The translations under genes and the position numbers were made by a program. Source: Anaspis maculata (lineage: Eukaryota > Arthropoda > Insecta > Coleoptera > Scraptiidae). From it: DNA of 64,000 nt. The DNA lies in contig OX421963.1 in the NCBI GenBank assembly GCA_949128115.1, forward strand, positions 79,789,635 through 79,853,634. The letters run 5' to 3'. How positions within the stretch are numbered: position 1 is the stretch's first letter; every line of letters begins with the position of its first letter. Shown here one piece after another: positions 22,301-35,835 of the stretch. The notes under the pieces are model-generated. The model ran no database searches and was not told the DNA's origin. It saw nothing but the letters and a program-made list of their open reading frames with translations.

Positions 22301-23723
22301 AGTGCTTGGGGGCGGTTTTTAGCAGTTTTTTAATGTTGGCGGCGCATATTGAAGACGGAATGTTTGTTGGCTTACGTTTATAAGTGGCAACTATGTATTA
22401 TTCAAAAAATGAGAACACTAGAGCATCAGGTCTGGTAGAAAGTGCAATATTATGTTATTTCAAGTTTATCGGGGGCGGTTTTCTCTATGTTGGCGGCGCA
22501 ATATGGACATTCAATATAGCCTAGCCCTCCTTTGGGAGTGGCAGCTATGTAACAGCGAAAAAATTAGAAAGCTAGGTCGTCTAGTTTGGGAGGAGTTCGA
22601 GGAACGGACGGACGGACGGACGGACAAAGCGGTTGCAATAGCGATTTTCATCAAGATGGAAAATGCGCTAAAAATGTGGACTCCACGATGGCTCTAGTAT
22701 TTGAGTTTATTCTTCCCCCAAAACTCGTGGTAGACCCCAATGCACCTTCTATAAGGCAGCAGGTTACTCCAACAGTTTTGTGCGTGGTCTTTTTTTTCCT
22801 CTTGAAAAGGAATCATCTAATGAATTCCGGATAAATTGCGAAATTGGCGATCGTTTTGCCTCCTCGGTTCCGACTCCAACTGTACTATCAAAAGAAATTA
22901 GATTCGCTCCCGAAGGGCCACTTGATCCAATTATTACGGGGCGCCTTTTCCCCGCGCGCGGTCCCAATGCCAAGGCAATAATTTAAGAATACACGTAAAA
23001 AGTACCGGCAATAATTCGATTATGCCCAAGTAGGACGGACTTAATTGACGCCACTTCTGCCTCGGCATAACGAATTTATTGCGATTGAAAGGGTGGAGCA
23101 GGGCTAGAGCGGCTAGAGCAAGAACTCTTTATTCTGCCGCAGGGATGAATTATTTCACAAAATTTGGATGCGCCTTAATGAAAAGGTACAAAAGCTTTTG
23201 AACGGAAAACAAGTGGAACAATAATGAATGTGAGGAACCCAAATATCGGACCGGCCGGGCAACAAATGACAAAATTCATCAGACACGTGTATCGAGCTGT
23301 TTGGGTCTCATCAGCGCCAAAACAATCTCCGCCGGATGCTCATAATAAGGGAGATCCTCGTGATCTCCACTGAAATTATCTAATCTGTTCCTTAAGCGAT
23401 GACTTTCTCTTAATTATTTCAAAAGTCACAAAGTATCTTGACCAACATTATTTTGATTTTTGACTCGATATCATAGTTCGGGATTCTTTTTCTGGCTCAG
23501 CCAGATTAGGCATCTTATATTAGTGTTAGAGGTTGAGTTAGGGTTAAGCCCAGCCAGCTGGTAGACACTGAACAAGAATAAGAGTGACTTCAATGGCAAG
23601 CGGGATATTTTGATTCATCTGCTTCTTTTCTCCCTCATAATCTTAACATTTGGAGGGACCGGGCCGGTGCGTGCAATGGTCCTTCTATATGGAACCTCTT
23701 TTCGATGAGGCTGATGCTCTTTT
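22300..23723. other. no gene; decayed repeat edge and GC-richer sequence
   Basis: GGGGGCGG boxes continue sporadically to about 22550, and a (GGAC)n microsatellite sits at about 22605-22624. From 22850 to 23400 the sequence is single-copy in character, CpG-richer, with no ORF having a recognisable domain. Confidence 0.4.
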
Positions 23724-24477
23724 CAGGGGCGTAGATAATGGGGGGTGTTCTCATATTTCTCCCCCTATTTCTTACCTCCTTAGCTATTTTTGGATTCTAC
23801 GTTCAATTTGAAAAAGAAGTCACTTCTGCCAAATTTTGATTAGAGGTTTCGTTTCAGAGATATTTGGGTTTGAAACTTCGGAAAACATTTCGAAGTCGCC
23901 ACTTTCCTCGCCACTTTCAATGAGCCCAAAAACTTTTTCCCTGAAAACTTCTCTTTTATCAGAAAAAAAAGATGGTTTATCAACTTAGAAATTCTAGAGA
24001 ACCTATTTCTGCTGAGAAATTATGAATGTTTTCACATTCTGATATTTTTAGGCCTTTGAAAGTGGCAATTTTGAGATGTTTCTCAAAGTTTCAAACCCAA
24101 ATATCTCGAAAACGAAGCCTCTAATCAAAATTTTGCAGAAGCAATTTTAATTCCAAATTTAACGTAAAATCCAAAAATAAGAACAATTTAGAAAAATAGC
24201 ATTGGATCGAAATAATTGAGGTTGAGTCATTCACATCCACAGTGGGTGTGAGTGAGTAAGTGAACACTTGGAGCGTTGCGGCGAAGAACGTGGAACTAGA
24301 GTGAAAAGTATGAGTCACTCTCAGTTATACACGCTCCAAGTGTTCACTTACTCACTCACACCCACTGTGGATGTGAATGAGTCACTCTCAATTATTTCGA
24401 TCCAATAATATAGGGGGTAAAAACTAAAAAATAAGTAGGAGGGAAATATGAGGACAACCCCCATTATCTATGCCCGT
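23724..24477. mobile_element. foldback element with CAGGGGCGTAGATAATGG end
   Basis: Left end CAGGGGCGTAGATAATGG; right end CCATTATCTATGCCCGTG. The arms pair over most of the element, including TTTGATTAGAGGTTTCGTTT against AAACGAAGCCTCTAATCAAA. The right arm is interrupted by the palindrome at 24201-24406. Non-coding. Confidence 0.8.
24201..24406. mobile_element. 206-bp palindrome nested in the foldback right arm
   Basis: Begins ATTGGATCGAAATAATTGAG and ends CTCAATTATTTCGATCCAAT; arms of about 75 bases are nearly identical, including AAGTGAACACTTGGAGCGT against ACGCTCCAAGTGTTCACTT. The left arm of the host foldback has no counterpart, so this arrived later. Confidence 0.8.
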
Positions 24478-24547
24478 GAGATTTTTCTACGTAATACTGT
24501 TCGATAGAGACCTATTTCAGTAAACTTTGGTTCAAATTTTAACAAAA

Positions 24548-24868
24548 TCAGTTCAACCGTTCAAAAGTTATGTCAAAAAATCGATTTTTAAAATTCAACT
24601 TGAACACCCTGTAACTTTTCAACACTTCAACGGAGCATTTTAGGAGACCGAAGTTATATTTTTCCCTAATCCATTTTTGATGAGGAATCTCCCCTTGAAG
24701 TTTGTAATCGTAAGTGCGAAATATATGTACAATCGGAACACCTGAGGTTTTGTGACGGGGGAGGAATAAAAGAAGGCGCCAACGATTTAATTTCCATGAC
24801 AAGGTTGCATGAAGACTACCAGACCATATGAATGCGGTCTCATCGTAGAACTTGCTGGAAATGCACAT
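24548..24868 (-). pseudogene. possible transposon fragment, unidentified
   Basis: A 106-codon frame contains FYDETAFIWSGSLH, which resembles the DExxFxxSG block of some mariner-type transposases, but the following residues do not continue the match. ACACCCTGTAACTT at 24604 on the plus strand resembles the CAGGGTGTT ends seen elsewhere. Either a very decayed fragment or chance. Confidence 0.2.
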
Positions 24869-25263
24869 CGTAATGCGTAATATGGTATAGGTCGCGCTAG
24901 GAGTAATACACTGGCGTGCAAAATTAACGAATCACTAAAATTTTGCCATAACTGTGAGTCGGTTTTCTTCTCAAATCATTCGTTTGATTTGAAAATTTTT
25001 TCTTGTGGGTGGAAGGTTGATTCCTCAAGAATAACATTGTGCAAGAAATAATCGAAAAAAAGTCAATAATGACTTCATACCGGGTGTGACATTGGTGTTG
25101 TGTTTTTTCCCATATTTTTGGAGCTTCGCATGGAGAGTACCAGCCACAACTGTACCCTGGTCTTTTCTTAACATTCTTGTTTTTGTTTCATTTCATTACG
25201 TCAATTTTTAAGGAAGATACAATTTTTTTCTTTCCACATAATGTTTTTTCTCATTTTGAGGGG

Positions 25264-25923
25264 TTAGTCACTATTCAAGAGGAGGAATAGGAATGTGTGT
25301 CCATTGCTCTTATAATTCTTGTCACAAAGTTGCACCGAATGGTGCCTGCTTCCAGGGCCAGACCGAAACCGATTTACTAGGGGGGTGTGGAAGATCTCAA
25401 AATGCCGACTATTGTTGTGAGACTGTGGAATTGTGGGACAGCAAGTTATTGGACCGTTCTTCATTGATGGGAATTTGAACGGGAATAGCTATTTGGAGCT
25501 TTCACAAAATTTCATTGTTCCGGCCATCAGTGTCATTTTTCCTCCATAAGGACGGATTCAGCCTTGGTTCCAGCAAGACGGGGCTTCACTCTCCACCGTA
25601 CTTTACGCTGGCCGTGCGGGAGTTCCTTGACATTCCAGAAGATGAATTGGTCGAAAAGGGGAAATTCAGTGGCCTCCCAGGTCACCTGACCTTCACCTGA
25701 CCTATTCCCATTGGACTTTCTCTTGTGGGGATACTTGGAAGAGCGAATATACAAGGCGCAGCCCCAAAACTTACAGCGGCTGAAAGATCTTGTTTTGGAG
25801 GAATGCGGAAGAATAGGTACCTCACTTCTAGATTTTTTTTCACATTCTGTAAGGAGCTTTCAAGAACGCCTGTGTCGCGATGTTGGAGGCAGTCAATTTG
25901 AACATCTGAGATCCATTTTCTAG
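25264..25923 (+). pseudogene. mariner-like transposase remnant
   Basis: Fragments in different plus-strand frames read in the family order of an IS630/Tc1/mariner transposase: NRFTRGVWKISKCRLLL, then GIVGQQVIGPFFIDGNLNG, FTLAVREFLDIPEDE, and LDFLLWGYLEERIYKAQPQN followed by LKDLVLEEC and the tail FQERLCRDVGG. The catalytic aspartate regions around FIDGN and the poorly preserved PxSPDLTPxDFFLWG block are recognisable, but at least three frameshifts and stops separate them. The N-terminal DNA-binding domain is not found. A possible left terminus, CACTGGCGTGCAAAATTAAC, lies at about 24911; no matching right end was seen. Confidence 0.7.
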
Positions 25924-28900
25924 TTTGCATTATATTTGAGAAGAAAATTTTTTTTCTTTTCCTATTTCAATAAATAATTATCCCTCATTCTAAATAATTT
26001 AGTTGCAGAATTTATCTAAGTAACGATAGGAACAAGAAAATTATGTTACAATACGGAGAAAAACACGGGGTTTTTATATCAAAAATGTAAAAAAAAAGTC
26101 ATCACAGCAAAACACTAATGTCACGAACAGATCCGCAGTGGTCAAAATCGTTATACCCCTTGCAAGAATTTGCTAAAAAAAGGTCAGGGGAAGAGATATA
26201 GAGGAGATTCCACTCCACTGGGACACGCTGTAGATGTATGGTGTTTTGGTGTTGATGCAAAACTTCAAAAAAACCTTCGAACTTCCAACACTGATGACAA
26301 TTTGCTGACAGTGTTCGAGTTCGAGTGTTCCAAAAATTACTTCATCCACAAAAAAAGAACCGTGGATTCATAATTCATGCACGACAAAGATTTACGAAAA
26401 CGAGCATTTTGAAAACCTGCTTAGTTAGCACAACAATGACTACCAATGTTTCCGCAAATCAGATTTCTCAACTTCAATTCTGGCTTCATGTTAAGTTAAT
26501 ACAACACAATAAACACAAACTTATTTGGTACCAACAAAGTTTTTTTTGCATTATGCGTGATACTTAGGCACCTATTATTATTTTTTTCGAATCGTTTCAC
26601 GGACAATATATCAGTTCATCTCGATTTTGCCGACTGGATGTTCGTGACTGGAGGGGTGTTACATCCAGGGGGGTTCGGACCCTGCCGTAGAGTCGCAGTT
26701 GTTGATAATAATCAGTTGATGACAACACCCCGTCCTCTTTGAAACTTGAATTTAATTTCAGGGTGCTACTGCTGTTTTTATCATTTCCATGGTTAGACTT
26801 TGAAGTACAAGAATAATTATTGACGGATGCCATGGAGGAGAATTTTACCTAGAGGAACATCCCTTTTGTCCTCGGCCTCGCGAAACTAATAGTTCTGTTA
26901 CAGCGTGAAATAGAAAAATCTATCAGAAGCTGTTTGTATAATTAAATGGATTCTTCAAGACGCGAATTAGTTAGTTGAGCGGCCTGATATTGAACAATAA
27001 TTGTCTTGAAGATTTTTCGTGTTAGTTCGTCGGTGACTACCTTTGTAGACAAAAAAAAAACTCGACGTGAAAGTCTTGTACCTTGACTGAAGTAGGTAGG
27101 TATTTGTTTCGCGTATACCATTGGTCCGAAGTTCTTGGTGGGAACTGTGACTCTGGTGACATTCAGATTACAGCTTTCCTCATACGAGACGACAGCGAAC
27201 GTAGTATACACTGTAGATTTCGAACGATAGGGTAGCGGAGCGAATAGTCGGGTACACCCCTCTAACCTTGTACGGGTTGAAGTGTATGGTGAAACCGCAT
27301 GAAACTAAATATACAACTGGATCGGTCCTTACGTGTGAATTAAATTGCTGGCGCCCTCTTTTTAGTACGTCGTGACTTTGCATGGCAATATTATTTGATT
27401 CCACTGCGTTTATAATAATTATTGTTCTCGTCTTCTATTGCATCCTTTATCCAAGGTGGTCATGAAATAGCGTGAATTTTTAATTATTCAGCCGACCTCG
27501 TATCTCTCACCATTTCCGAGATACCAACGGTGGCTAAAATTCAATACGGACACTTTAACTTCCTTTTGTCATTCAGTAGGTAATGTTCGGCTAGTAACGA
27601 ACTCTTGACTAAAGGTTAAATAACACAAATGAATGGAGACTTTACCACATAAGATTGCAGATGAGCCCTTTCAAATTTCTTAAAGTCGGGGTTATAGTTT
27701 CCTTTGAAAGCCCACCGGGGATGCTGAAAGTTTATGAACACCCGTTAGACTAGACCGATAATTTAACTGAGTTCGAGACTGGACCATTATTGTAAAAGCT
27801 TGCGCAGTCTTCTTTCAAACTTCCCGACGCGGTTTTTAGAAATGAAAGGGCGCGAGAAATATGGAAAATCTGCATAAAACTTCCCGAAAGAACGTCGCAC
27901 TGAGCAGAACTGTGTGCATAACTAGATTCCGCCACCAAATTGATGAAAGCACACCAAAGAGCGAGCTGCACTCGTTTTGATTTCGAAGGGAATTTCTTGG
28001 GTATAATAATTGCATTCGTTCAATTAGAGCGGAAAGCTTTTGCCATAATATTTTCCTTTGATGTTTCATCTCCGACACGCGCCTCGATAAATAAGCACCA
28101 ACATTTAGTTTGAATAATAATTAATAATCGTGTCATGAAAAGAAACCGTTCTTTGAATTAAAAAGTGGAAGAATTTCCAAGGTAAAAAAAGCAGCAAGGC
28201 AAAAGCTTTGAATATGCGTGTGCATCGCAATACTATGATGAGGTGCGAGACGAAGAGACGTGCCGCCACTAATAGGTTAATTCGAGGCCTCCTGGTCCAG
28301 CCGCCCCCCGTTCCGGGGATCCATACCGTTGTCGTGGCAACGCCGCCCGCGAAGAGGTCATTGCTCACTCTGCAGGGCCGTCTTCTTGCCTCTCTTCCTT
28401 TTATTTTATTATGTATTGTAAATAATGAATGGCGCGAGATTTTTCCGAAGGCGCAAAAGAAAAAATCGTATACCCTCAGAGCCAGACGGCACCGTGAAAC
28501 GTGGATAAAAGCAGCATCGCTATAAAAGCGACCTGGAAATTAATATGGACGCGGCTCAATAAGACCTCTCCAACTTTTATTGTTTAAGAAACAAAGCAAC
28601 GCAATAAACCTAGTTATCTATTGAATTTTTGAATGGAAACACAGTACATATCCGAAAATTTAATTCTAAAGCAAATAATTTTCGATAACAAGCGTCGTCG
28701 ACGCTTCTTGCTGCTGAGAAGAGAAGGAAAGAAATCCGCGGACAGCGATGTTTCGACATTGCATGTCTCCTTATCGTGACTAACGTCGGAACGCCTATAG
28801 AATTGACTCGAAGATTTGAAATACCTTAGGCTAAGGTCATTTTAGAGTATAAATAAATAAATGATGTTCAAAAGTGGGACTCAGTGTTGTTCCGGCAACA

Positions 28901-29880
28901 GTCGCTCCGAACACAGGCGTGTCCAGAGGAGATAAATACCTTCTAGAAAGATAAACTCCTATGCGTACGAAAACTTCGCCGCAAGTAGGTATAGGCATTA
29001 TGTAATTTGATCTCCTGGGATTTGCTATCGGCAATTTTTGAACGAAAACAAATTTCTGTCGAGAAAAATCCGAAATTGCACCGCGACTCCTGCCCCAGTT
29101 CCTCTGGAAATTTCTCGTTATAACTCCCGGAGCATAAAAACTAATTCCGGCCCGAGAGTGTGTCTTTTGTCACACTAAACTTATTACACGCAGGGCTTTT
29201 ACAGGAGACAGATTATATAGAACGCGATTAAAATTTTATGTCCCGTGACTTAATATCCTTAGTGCAGAGGATCTTCATCCGCTTCTGCTCCGCTCCCCGT
29301 ATAAAGGTTTAAGGTGACGATATTGAATTTTCGCTGTGGCATCAGAGAAAGGCAGGTGGGTACTTACGACAGAGGGGGAGAAGCAGGAAAATTATTTTCT
29401 CAGGTTCTTGACTGTTGTGTTGGGTATGTTATTATTTTATTGTTGTTGTTTACACACGTCCGTTCTAGGCTCGGAAAATTAAATACAAGCAGGAAAATTT
29501 ACGGCGGCGTTGCATATAGGGAGAGGCATAAAAGCTGAGACAATCATAATGAAAAAATCGTAAAGTTTATTCTCAATATATGATGAGAAAGAAATATAAA
29601 GGCACATAAAACAAGGGTCCGATGTTATGGTGATGACGCCTGGATCCTGTCTCTTGGAGGACGTAAAAAAATTTACAACGATATTTCTATAAGGAGCAGA
29701 CGACAGGTACGACGATGTATGGGTATAGGCAGGTGATTCCCAGATTCGATGAGTTGGCGCAAAATTTGGATCAGGCGTGCGGTGAATTTTCGACGGCTGT
29801 GAGCTTCCAGAAAAACGTCTCTCAGTTGAAACTGTCACGAATGTAGTATAATCCAACTTTCAAAAGTTGAATATTTTTTA
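25924..29880. other. no gene supported
   Basis: Long stretch without identifiable coding or repeat content. 28200-28560 and 29040-29300 are CpG-richer and look single-copy. Open frames on the minus strand at 26942-27211 (89 codons) and 29479-29856 (125 codons) have no recognisable domain. TAGGTAGG words occur near 27090. Confidence 0.35.
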
Positions 29881-30027
29881 ATTTCCTAATTTTATGTATT
29901 GATTGACATCCCGTAATCGAAAACGACGCAATCTAGAAAAATAATTTCAGCTAGCGCTAAGGCGCTAATGTTCTTGTCGCGGACATAGTAGAGGACTGCA
30001 TACTTGGCTTGGGCATCATGCAGAAGT

Positions 30028-31790
30028 AGGTACGGATTTGTTGTGGATGTCGGGCAGTGGACGTTGAAGATTAGGAACGGAAGGGTAGCATTGAGAATAT
30101 TCACGAAGTCTTCTCAAGGACATCGTCTACTGGTATAGCGGAGATCATGCACGTAGCGGCCGCATCTGCGAAAATCGTGTGAGGCACGTTGAACGGCCAG
30201 CCTGAAGGATATGTTGCATTTCTGGACTCGATACAGCTGCTACTGGAATACTCACGGCCAAGACATTTATCAACATCTCCTGTCTCCTGCAGAGCCTCAC
30301 GTGGAAAACTTGCTTGGTTTGTTCGAACATTCGAGAAGCATCTGAGCAACCTCCAAAAAGTGTTCAGAAGTCCGAGAAGCTAACTACGTTCAGCCCTAGT
30401 GCGTGCTGTTTCAGAAGCAGGTCGAGTTTCTGGGATATGTGGTGTCATCGGAAGAAATCGAAACCCATCCTGGAAAGTTGGATGCTCTTAGGGAGTGGCC
30501 ACGATAGGACAATCAACAGGAGGTCAGATGTTTCCTTGCGTTACGCACCTACTACAGACGATTTGTGGAAGAGTTTCCCGACACATTGCCAAATCGTTGT
30601 ACAAACTGACCAACGACAAGACAACGTTCTTGTAGTCGAAGATTTGAAGACGTCTTCAAGACACTAAAAATAGAGTTCTGTTCGAGTTCCGTGTTAGCAT
30701 ATTTTTGAGCACAGGGACAATTCATCTTGGATACCGACTCCAGTAATACTGATTACTGGGATTGGGGCGGAAGGTACGGTCGCAACTTCAGGACAGATAA
30801 GAAGAGATAGTGAGGTACTACAGCAAGGTTTTGTCGTAGGTTCCGGAAAAAAACTCTATACTCATCACTCACAGGGAACTGGTAGCGGTAGTGAAAGCCG
30901 TCGTCACTTCCACCATCAGAACTTGTACTGCCGAAAAAGTTTAGTGATGGCAGATCAAGCTTTACTGACAAATGGTCGCCTTAAGTGAAGAATCCGTAGA
31001 GATAGCTGGCAAGGTGGAGACAAGAAAATTGCAGCAGTACGATTTCAACATCTAACATCAACCAGGTAAAAGTCATGCCAATGCAGATGCTCTTTCCCGA
31101 AAACCATACAGAGATGACTGCAAGCACTGCAAGAAGGTAGACCAGCGGAGTGCAGTATAAACCACAGCTGGAGTGAAAAAAGAGCCACAAAAAGACTTTG
31201 CTATTAGGATAAGGGACGGATCGCAAAAAGTTTAGGTGAAACAGATCGGAATGGGCAGAGATCTCAGGAGAAATGCCATGTTCAAGGCTCCCTGGGTTTG
31301 ATGAAATTCGTTGAAATTGGAAAACGGGCTGTTGAAATAAATATGGGATTTGTGAGAAAGACCGAATTGAAAGCAGGAAGCTTGCATTTGATGCTTATTC
31401 CCAAGAAATAATTGGAGAAGGTCCTGAGAAAAGTGCACGATAGGTAGCGCCACTAAAGAACATAATGGAATCAACAAGACTTGGTGGAGGTAAGCGAGAG
31501 GTTCGACTGGGTCGCGGATTTGCGTTGTTATCGACTAATTGAAATTGTTGAAAACACGATATGACCCAAAGGCCATGCAACTCCGGAGGTTTTCAAACAG
31601 GTGAATTTTTCTGGCTGTACAATCCCCAATACAAGAAGTAAAGATCTCTGAAGCTGTATCCTCGTGGAAGTGACCATACACCATACTAGAATCAACGACG
31701 TTGTGTACCGGATCCTAAGAGCTTCCGCAGAGCCAATAGATGAAAGTGGTTCTCGTGTACCGACTCGCACGGTACTGGGGGAATAGCGAA
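30028..31790 (+). pseudogene. Ty3/gypsy pol remnant
   Basis: Retrotransposon polyprotein decayed by many frameshifts. In order on the plus strand: a retropepsin-tail-like GFVVDVGQWTLKIRNGRV (about 30035), the reverse-transcriptase end FEKHLSNLQKVF (about 30330), then QVEFLGYVVSS (about 30415) and TYYRRFVEEFP (about 30550), DKTTFL, an RNase H start FILDTDSS (about 30720), RELVAVVKAVV (about 30877), and the RNase H end QYDFN..PGKSHANADALSRKPY followed by C..C spacing typical of the gypsy tether (about 31035-31135). Integrase is mostly lost; LRKVHD, TTKEHNGINKTWW (about 31420) and a C-terminal NDVVYRI (about 31695) remain. No function is expected. Sequence to about 32200 may be the 3' LTR but ends were not found. 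Confidence 0.8.
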
Positions 31791-31820
31791 GTGTCTGCTC
31801 AAGACGGAGAAGCTCACGAT

Positions 31821-31840
31821 GGGGGGGGGGGGGGGGGGGG
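31821..31840. repeat. G20 homopolymer
   Basis: Twenty consecutive G just after the gypsy remnant. It produces artefactual poly-Gly/poly-Pro frames. Such runs are unstable and may be assembly-sensitive. Confidence 0.95.
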
Positions 31841-32199
31841 CAGTGCGCAAAGCTCGCTGGAGACTATGTGTGAACAAGGACACCTGCACAATTGGTGGAG
31901 GAGCCGTCCTTCGAAGCTTGCCGGAATACTCGCGAAGCCGATGGACTTTTCTAGAGCTTTCGCGAATAGACTGGCGCCCAATGCTGGAATATACCGGAAG
32001 GACAATGGAATCGACAAGAACTTTCGAGGCCTTTCCGGAAGCAGTTGGAATATTCTTGAACACACGACGGCATCGCCAGAGAACAGGTCAGTTGAATTAA
32101 CAGAGAAAGTGCGAACAACAGCGAAGTGTTGTATTCAAGTGCGACAATTATTTGAAACGTGAACCGAGTATCCAGTAATGAACAGATTGTCTTGAAACG

Positions 32200-35020
32200 T
32201 ATGTTTTTCAATGGGGTGTTACGTGACTAGTTTACTGACATTTTAACGCCTCAGTGCTTTCTGTCTTGGAGGGAATGGACTCCTGATGTAATGCGATGTT
32301 GCTGCAGACGTCATGCATAGAACAAGAGGACAAAATCGGTGTAAACACATGAGCGGAAATGGTCGGAAAGTGTACACATAAATAACAAAGTAAGAACGCG
32401 AACGCGACGTTCAACTAGTTACAAAACTCTTTCGGAAAAGCAAACCACAAACACGTCTAAATTCAATTGTGTTTCTTCGAACTCTGTCTTCTTGTTATAA
32501 CAATATGAAATAAGAATTTGAAATACTGATTCCTTGCCATTGTAAATGATAATAATAATTTGAAAATCTGGATTTGAATTAAAACCCCTAACTCAAAATT
32601 GAGAGGATTTTGAAAGGAAAAGCAAAATTGAGAAAGCTGAGACAAAATGAAACCCCAAATCTGCACGAGGTTGGGCAATTGATTTATTCACCGGGCGTGT
32701 CAAAGTTGACACAGCGTGACAAGAAAAATCATATTTCTGTCAGTACACAACGTAGAGTAAAAAACTAAACGGTTCTGAGTTGCAGATACTACAGGCTACA
32801 ATATACGGTCAGATTTGTATATACAGGATGACGTGAAAATTTCCTGGGCCAGGATAAAAAGAGCAGGACGTTGCACGCCCTTTGGTATCACCCTGTATGA
32901 GGCATTTCTCTGCTTTGGATGACTTGGATATGTATGGTTCACGAAAATAGAACCATGTATCTTCGAAATAGTGCAAGCTGTTTCAGATCCTTTCAATTTT
33001 TGAAAAGTTATGGACATTTTAAAAAACTTCCCAAAATAAAATTGTCACTTCATTTTGTGCGCAGTATACTAGGCGTTGTGTTCCGATTTATTTCAATTCT
33101 GCTGATTGCGACACTCGTGTCTTCTCACCTCTCAGCTGTTGGACTTTCCTTTCTGGTGTCAAAGTCACTATTTTTTGACAGGATGCTTCCAGGATGACTC
33201 ATTGGTTCTGTCCTTTCACTGTCCTGCCAGAGGTTGTTCTCCTTTGCCTTTGTTGAACTTGATCGTTAGTCATTCTTCGCTTCTAAAGGTTTGAGGATTC
33301 CAACGAAACTTCAACCCTCCTTATGCCTCAAATTTTGGTGGTTTGTGAGAGGTTGGTATCAAATCTGCCAAGAACCATTTTAGAGACTAACATTTCACTT
33401 TCGAGGAATTGCAAACTCTTCTGAGCAAAGTTGAGGACATTCTCAATTCTCAGACGTTGTGTGCCTTTCCAAGGTGATGGCGTCGACAATTTGACACCTG
33501 GTCACTTTTAAACAAGTGCTTGCCTCTTATCTTCCCCCGAGATTAACCTCACTGAGGAGCTTTTGAATCTCCTGAACTGTCTTTAATTATTGATTGTTAG
33601 TACCTAAGGAATACTTGTACTCATTGGTTCAACGCCCCAAATGTTTTGGCTTTTGTCACTCAACTTCTTCTTCTCCGCTGAGTTGGCCGCTTGGAAAAGT
33701 GACGTGCATTTTCCCTGGGAATAACAACGTAGTGCGAGTAGCTGCAAGAAGGCACACAACAGAAATTTAGATTTCGGCCTGTACCATAAAAAAATTTCTG
33801 CACGAAAGTTGACTACGGACCCGAAGACAATTCAAAAGCCCTGGAATAATACTGCGACCGCAGGCTCATCAGATTGACAGGTGGACATGGACATGCAGCA
33901 TGCGACTCGGAGGGTTGACCAATGGTGGTACTTACGTAATGCAGAGTAAAAAGACAACCTGTTAGAGTACTGATACAAAATTAATTATTTGGTATTTATG
34001 TTACTGGCGACGGGCACGCTTTTGTTGTGTTTACATTATAAAATAAAGTTAACATAAGAAAATCTGGTGTCTTTTGGTTTAGAGCTGGTAATGACCATGA
34101 GAAATCCATCCGGATTTGAGATGACATCCTGTGGTATTTGACGTGTATTTCAGGCAGGAGTGTTATTCCTCTGCGCATAATTCGGAAGACAAAAGATTTC
34201 AAAAAAAAAGGGAATGCGCATTTTCCAGAGGAGCCAAAGTTTCACCTTTAGCGCGACGACGACGCCATCAACGGCACTGAAACGCCCGGCACTTAATTAC
34301 CCCAAACGACTACGGTGCCTGCGAATTATTTAGCATCTTGTAATACTTTCAGCCGAATGTATAATTAATCCGGGCCGCAGAGAAAGGAGCAGGACGGACG
34401 ACGTCGCCGCCGCCGCCTCTCATTGATGGCCGCCGCCCGCTTCTCTTCATTTATTGAAGTAGTCGCCGTGCAAAATTCAAACGACGCCCGTTTGCGACAA
34501 TAAAATTCGCCAAGTAGTGTCTTCGCCTGGCGCGACAATACCGGAGGCCGGGAAATACATCGGGTTAAATTCGCGAAACGTGCCGGCGGACGGGAACAGT
34601 GCACTTTTTCAATAATTCACGTACACACACAGCTCGGCGTACACGAACAGCCATAGAAAGTTTTGTTGTGTTGCCCATCTCATGTTCCATTCAGTTGGCA
34701 CCGGAGCTGGCTTCTGGCGACTTTTCAAGTTTTCAACGTGATCGCAAAATTACCGCCACATTGTGCCGCAATTGGGGATAACAGTAAGTTGTGACACTTG
34801 GCAGTACTACCAGAAGAAGTCTGCCACCCTGGTCTCTTTGGTATGCTGACTTTCATGACGCGCGATGGAGGGAGCATTTCAACAGCAGATTTAACCTTTT
34901 CCAAATCACTACGAAAGTCTACGAATTATATTCTAAACTTGAAGCTGGGGAGTTTAGGTTAATTAGCACACATGGGAAGAACAGGTCAAAGAAACCCCTG
35001 CGTATTGCCTGATTGAGTGC
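32200..35020. other. no gene; one MITE-like fragment at 32815-33050
   Basis: TATACAGGATGACGTGAAAA at 32820 and ATCACCCTGTATGAGG at 32889 resemble the CAGGGTGTT-type ends, with AAAAGTTATGGACATTTT nearby, as in insect MITEs. 34230-34600 is a CpG-rich island with AATTAAT words and no coding signature. The remainder is unremarkable. Confidence 0.4.
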
Positions 35021-35024
35021 TGAA

Positions 35025-35835
35025 AACAATCTCTCCCCAAATGATCTGGACAAAAATCAAGTGTGAATGAGTCATGATGGAACGACAAAAGTCATTCCCG
35101 AAGGCTTTTTCAAGTCAGCGTGGATTGGTACTCAAACCTCTTTGAACGTTTGCTTAGTTCACAAGTCATTTACGTAACAACGAAAGGAAACTGACTCGCT
35201 TACGCTTTGAAGAGAACTTCACGCTCAGCGATTAATTTTACATTTTACAAACAGCAGGAGTCAAATTGATAGATGAGTAAACAATAAAGAAATAATCGGT
35301 AAACAAGTATCCAGGTAAATCAGCAAGAGACAAAGAATAAGTGAATTGTGTAGATGAATGAACAAGAAACAAATAAGAGATGAATAAGTAGAGAAGTCAA
35401 CAAGAAAATGAATAAAATGTAAACAAGTAAAATTGGATTTGGTCATTCTCTTGATGAGTAATTGAAAAGAAGAAGTATCCATAACGCATTCGCTCAAAAT
35501 TCCCCAGCAGTTACCCATCACAAACTCCACAGATACATAATATATAGGTACAAAACGGAAGAAGAATCAGTAAACAGTACAGGCAAAGGTGCGACTAGGT
35601 CCGACTCAGCAGTCTTTTGTCGTCTTACTTGAAAGTGAAACCCCACAACGTGAATCAAAGAGGTAAATTTGGAGTTTGATGTACTTTCGTGAAATCCTGA
35701 TGGGATGGACAAGGAATTCTCAAGAAGCCTATTTTTGATAAGGCCCACACGTGGGATCAATCCACTCAGGTGCCTGCCATGCCGGTGAGAGGGCCAAACA
35801 ATCCTCTCATCATACTGAACAGAGCGGGTAACAAA
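35025..35835 (+). repeat. dispersed repeat R1, copy a
   Basis: Diverged copy of the sequence at 50105-50655 in the opposite orientation: TTGACTTTTGTTCAGATCAT at 50630 matches the reverse complement of 35035 onward, and CTTGTCCATCCCATCAGGAT (50200) matches the reverse complement near 35705. This copy has about 190 additional bases (about 35080-35260). Probably part of an LTR retrotransposon (inference: next to copy b an IILGRDF retropepsin-like peptide is seen). Confidence 0.7.

Noticed and set aside
29479..29856. 125-codon minus-strand ORF
   Set aside because: Unrecognised composition, no homologous copy in the window, no supporting context.
31740..32162. ORFs with poly-Gly or poly-Pro
   Set aside because: Generated by the G20 homopolymer at 31821-31840.
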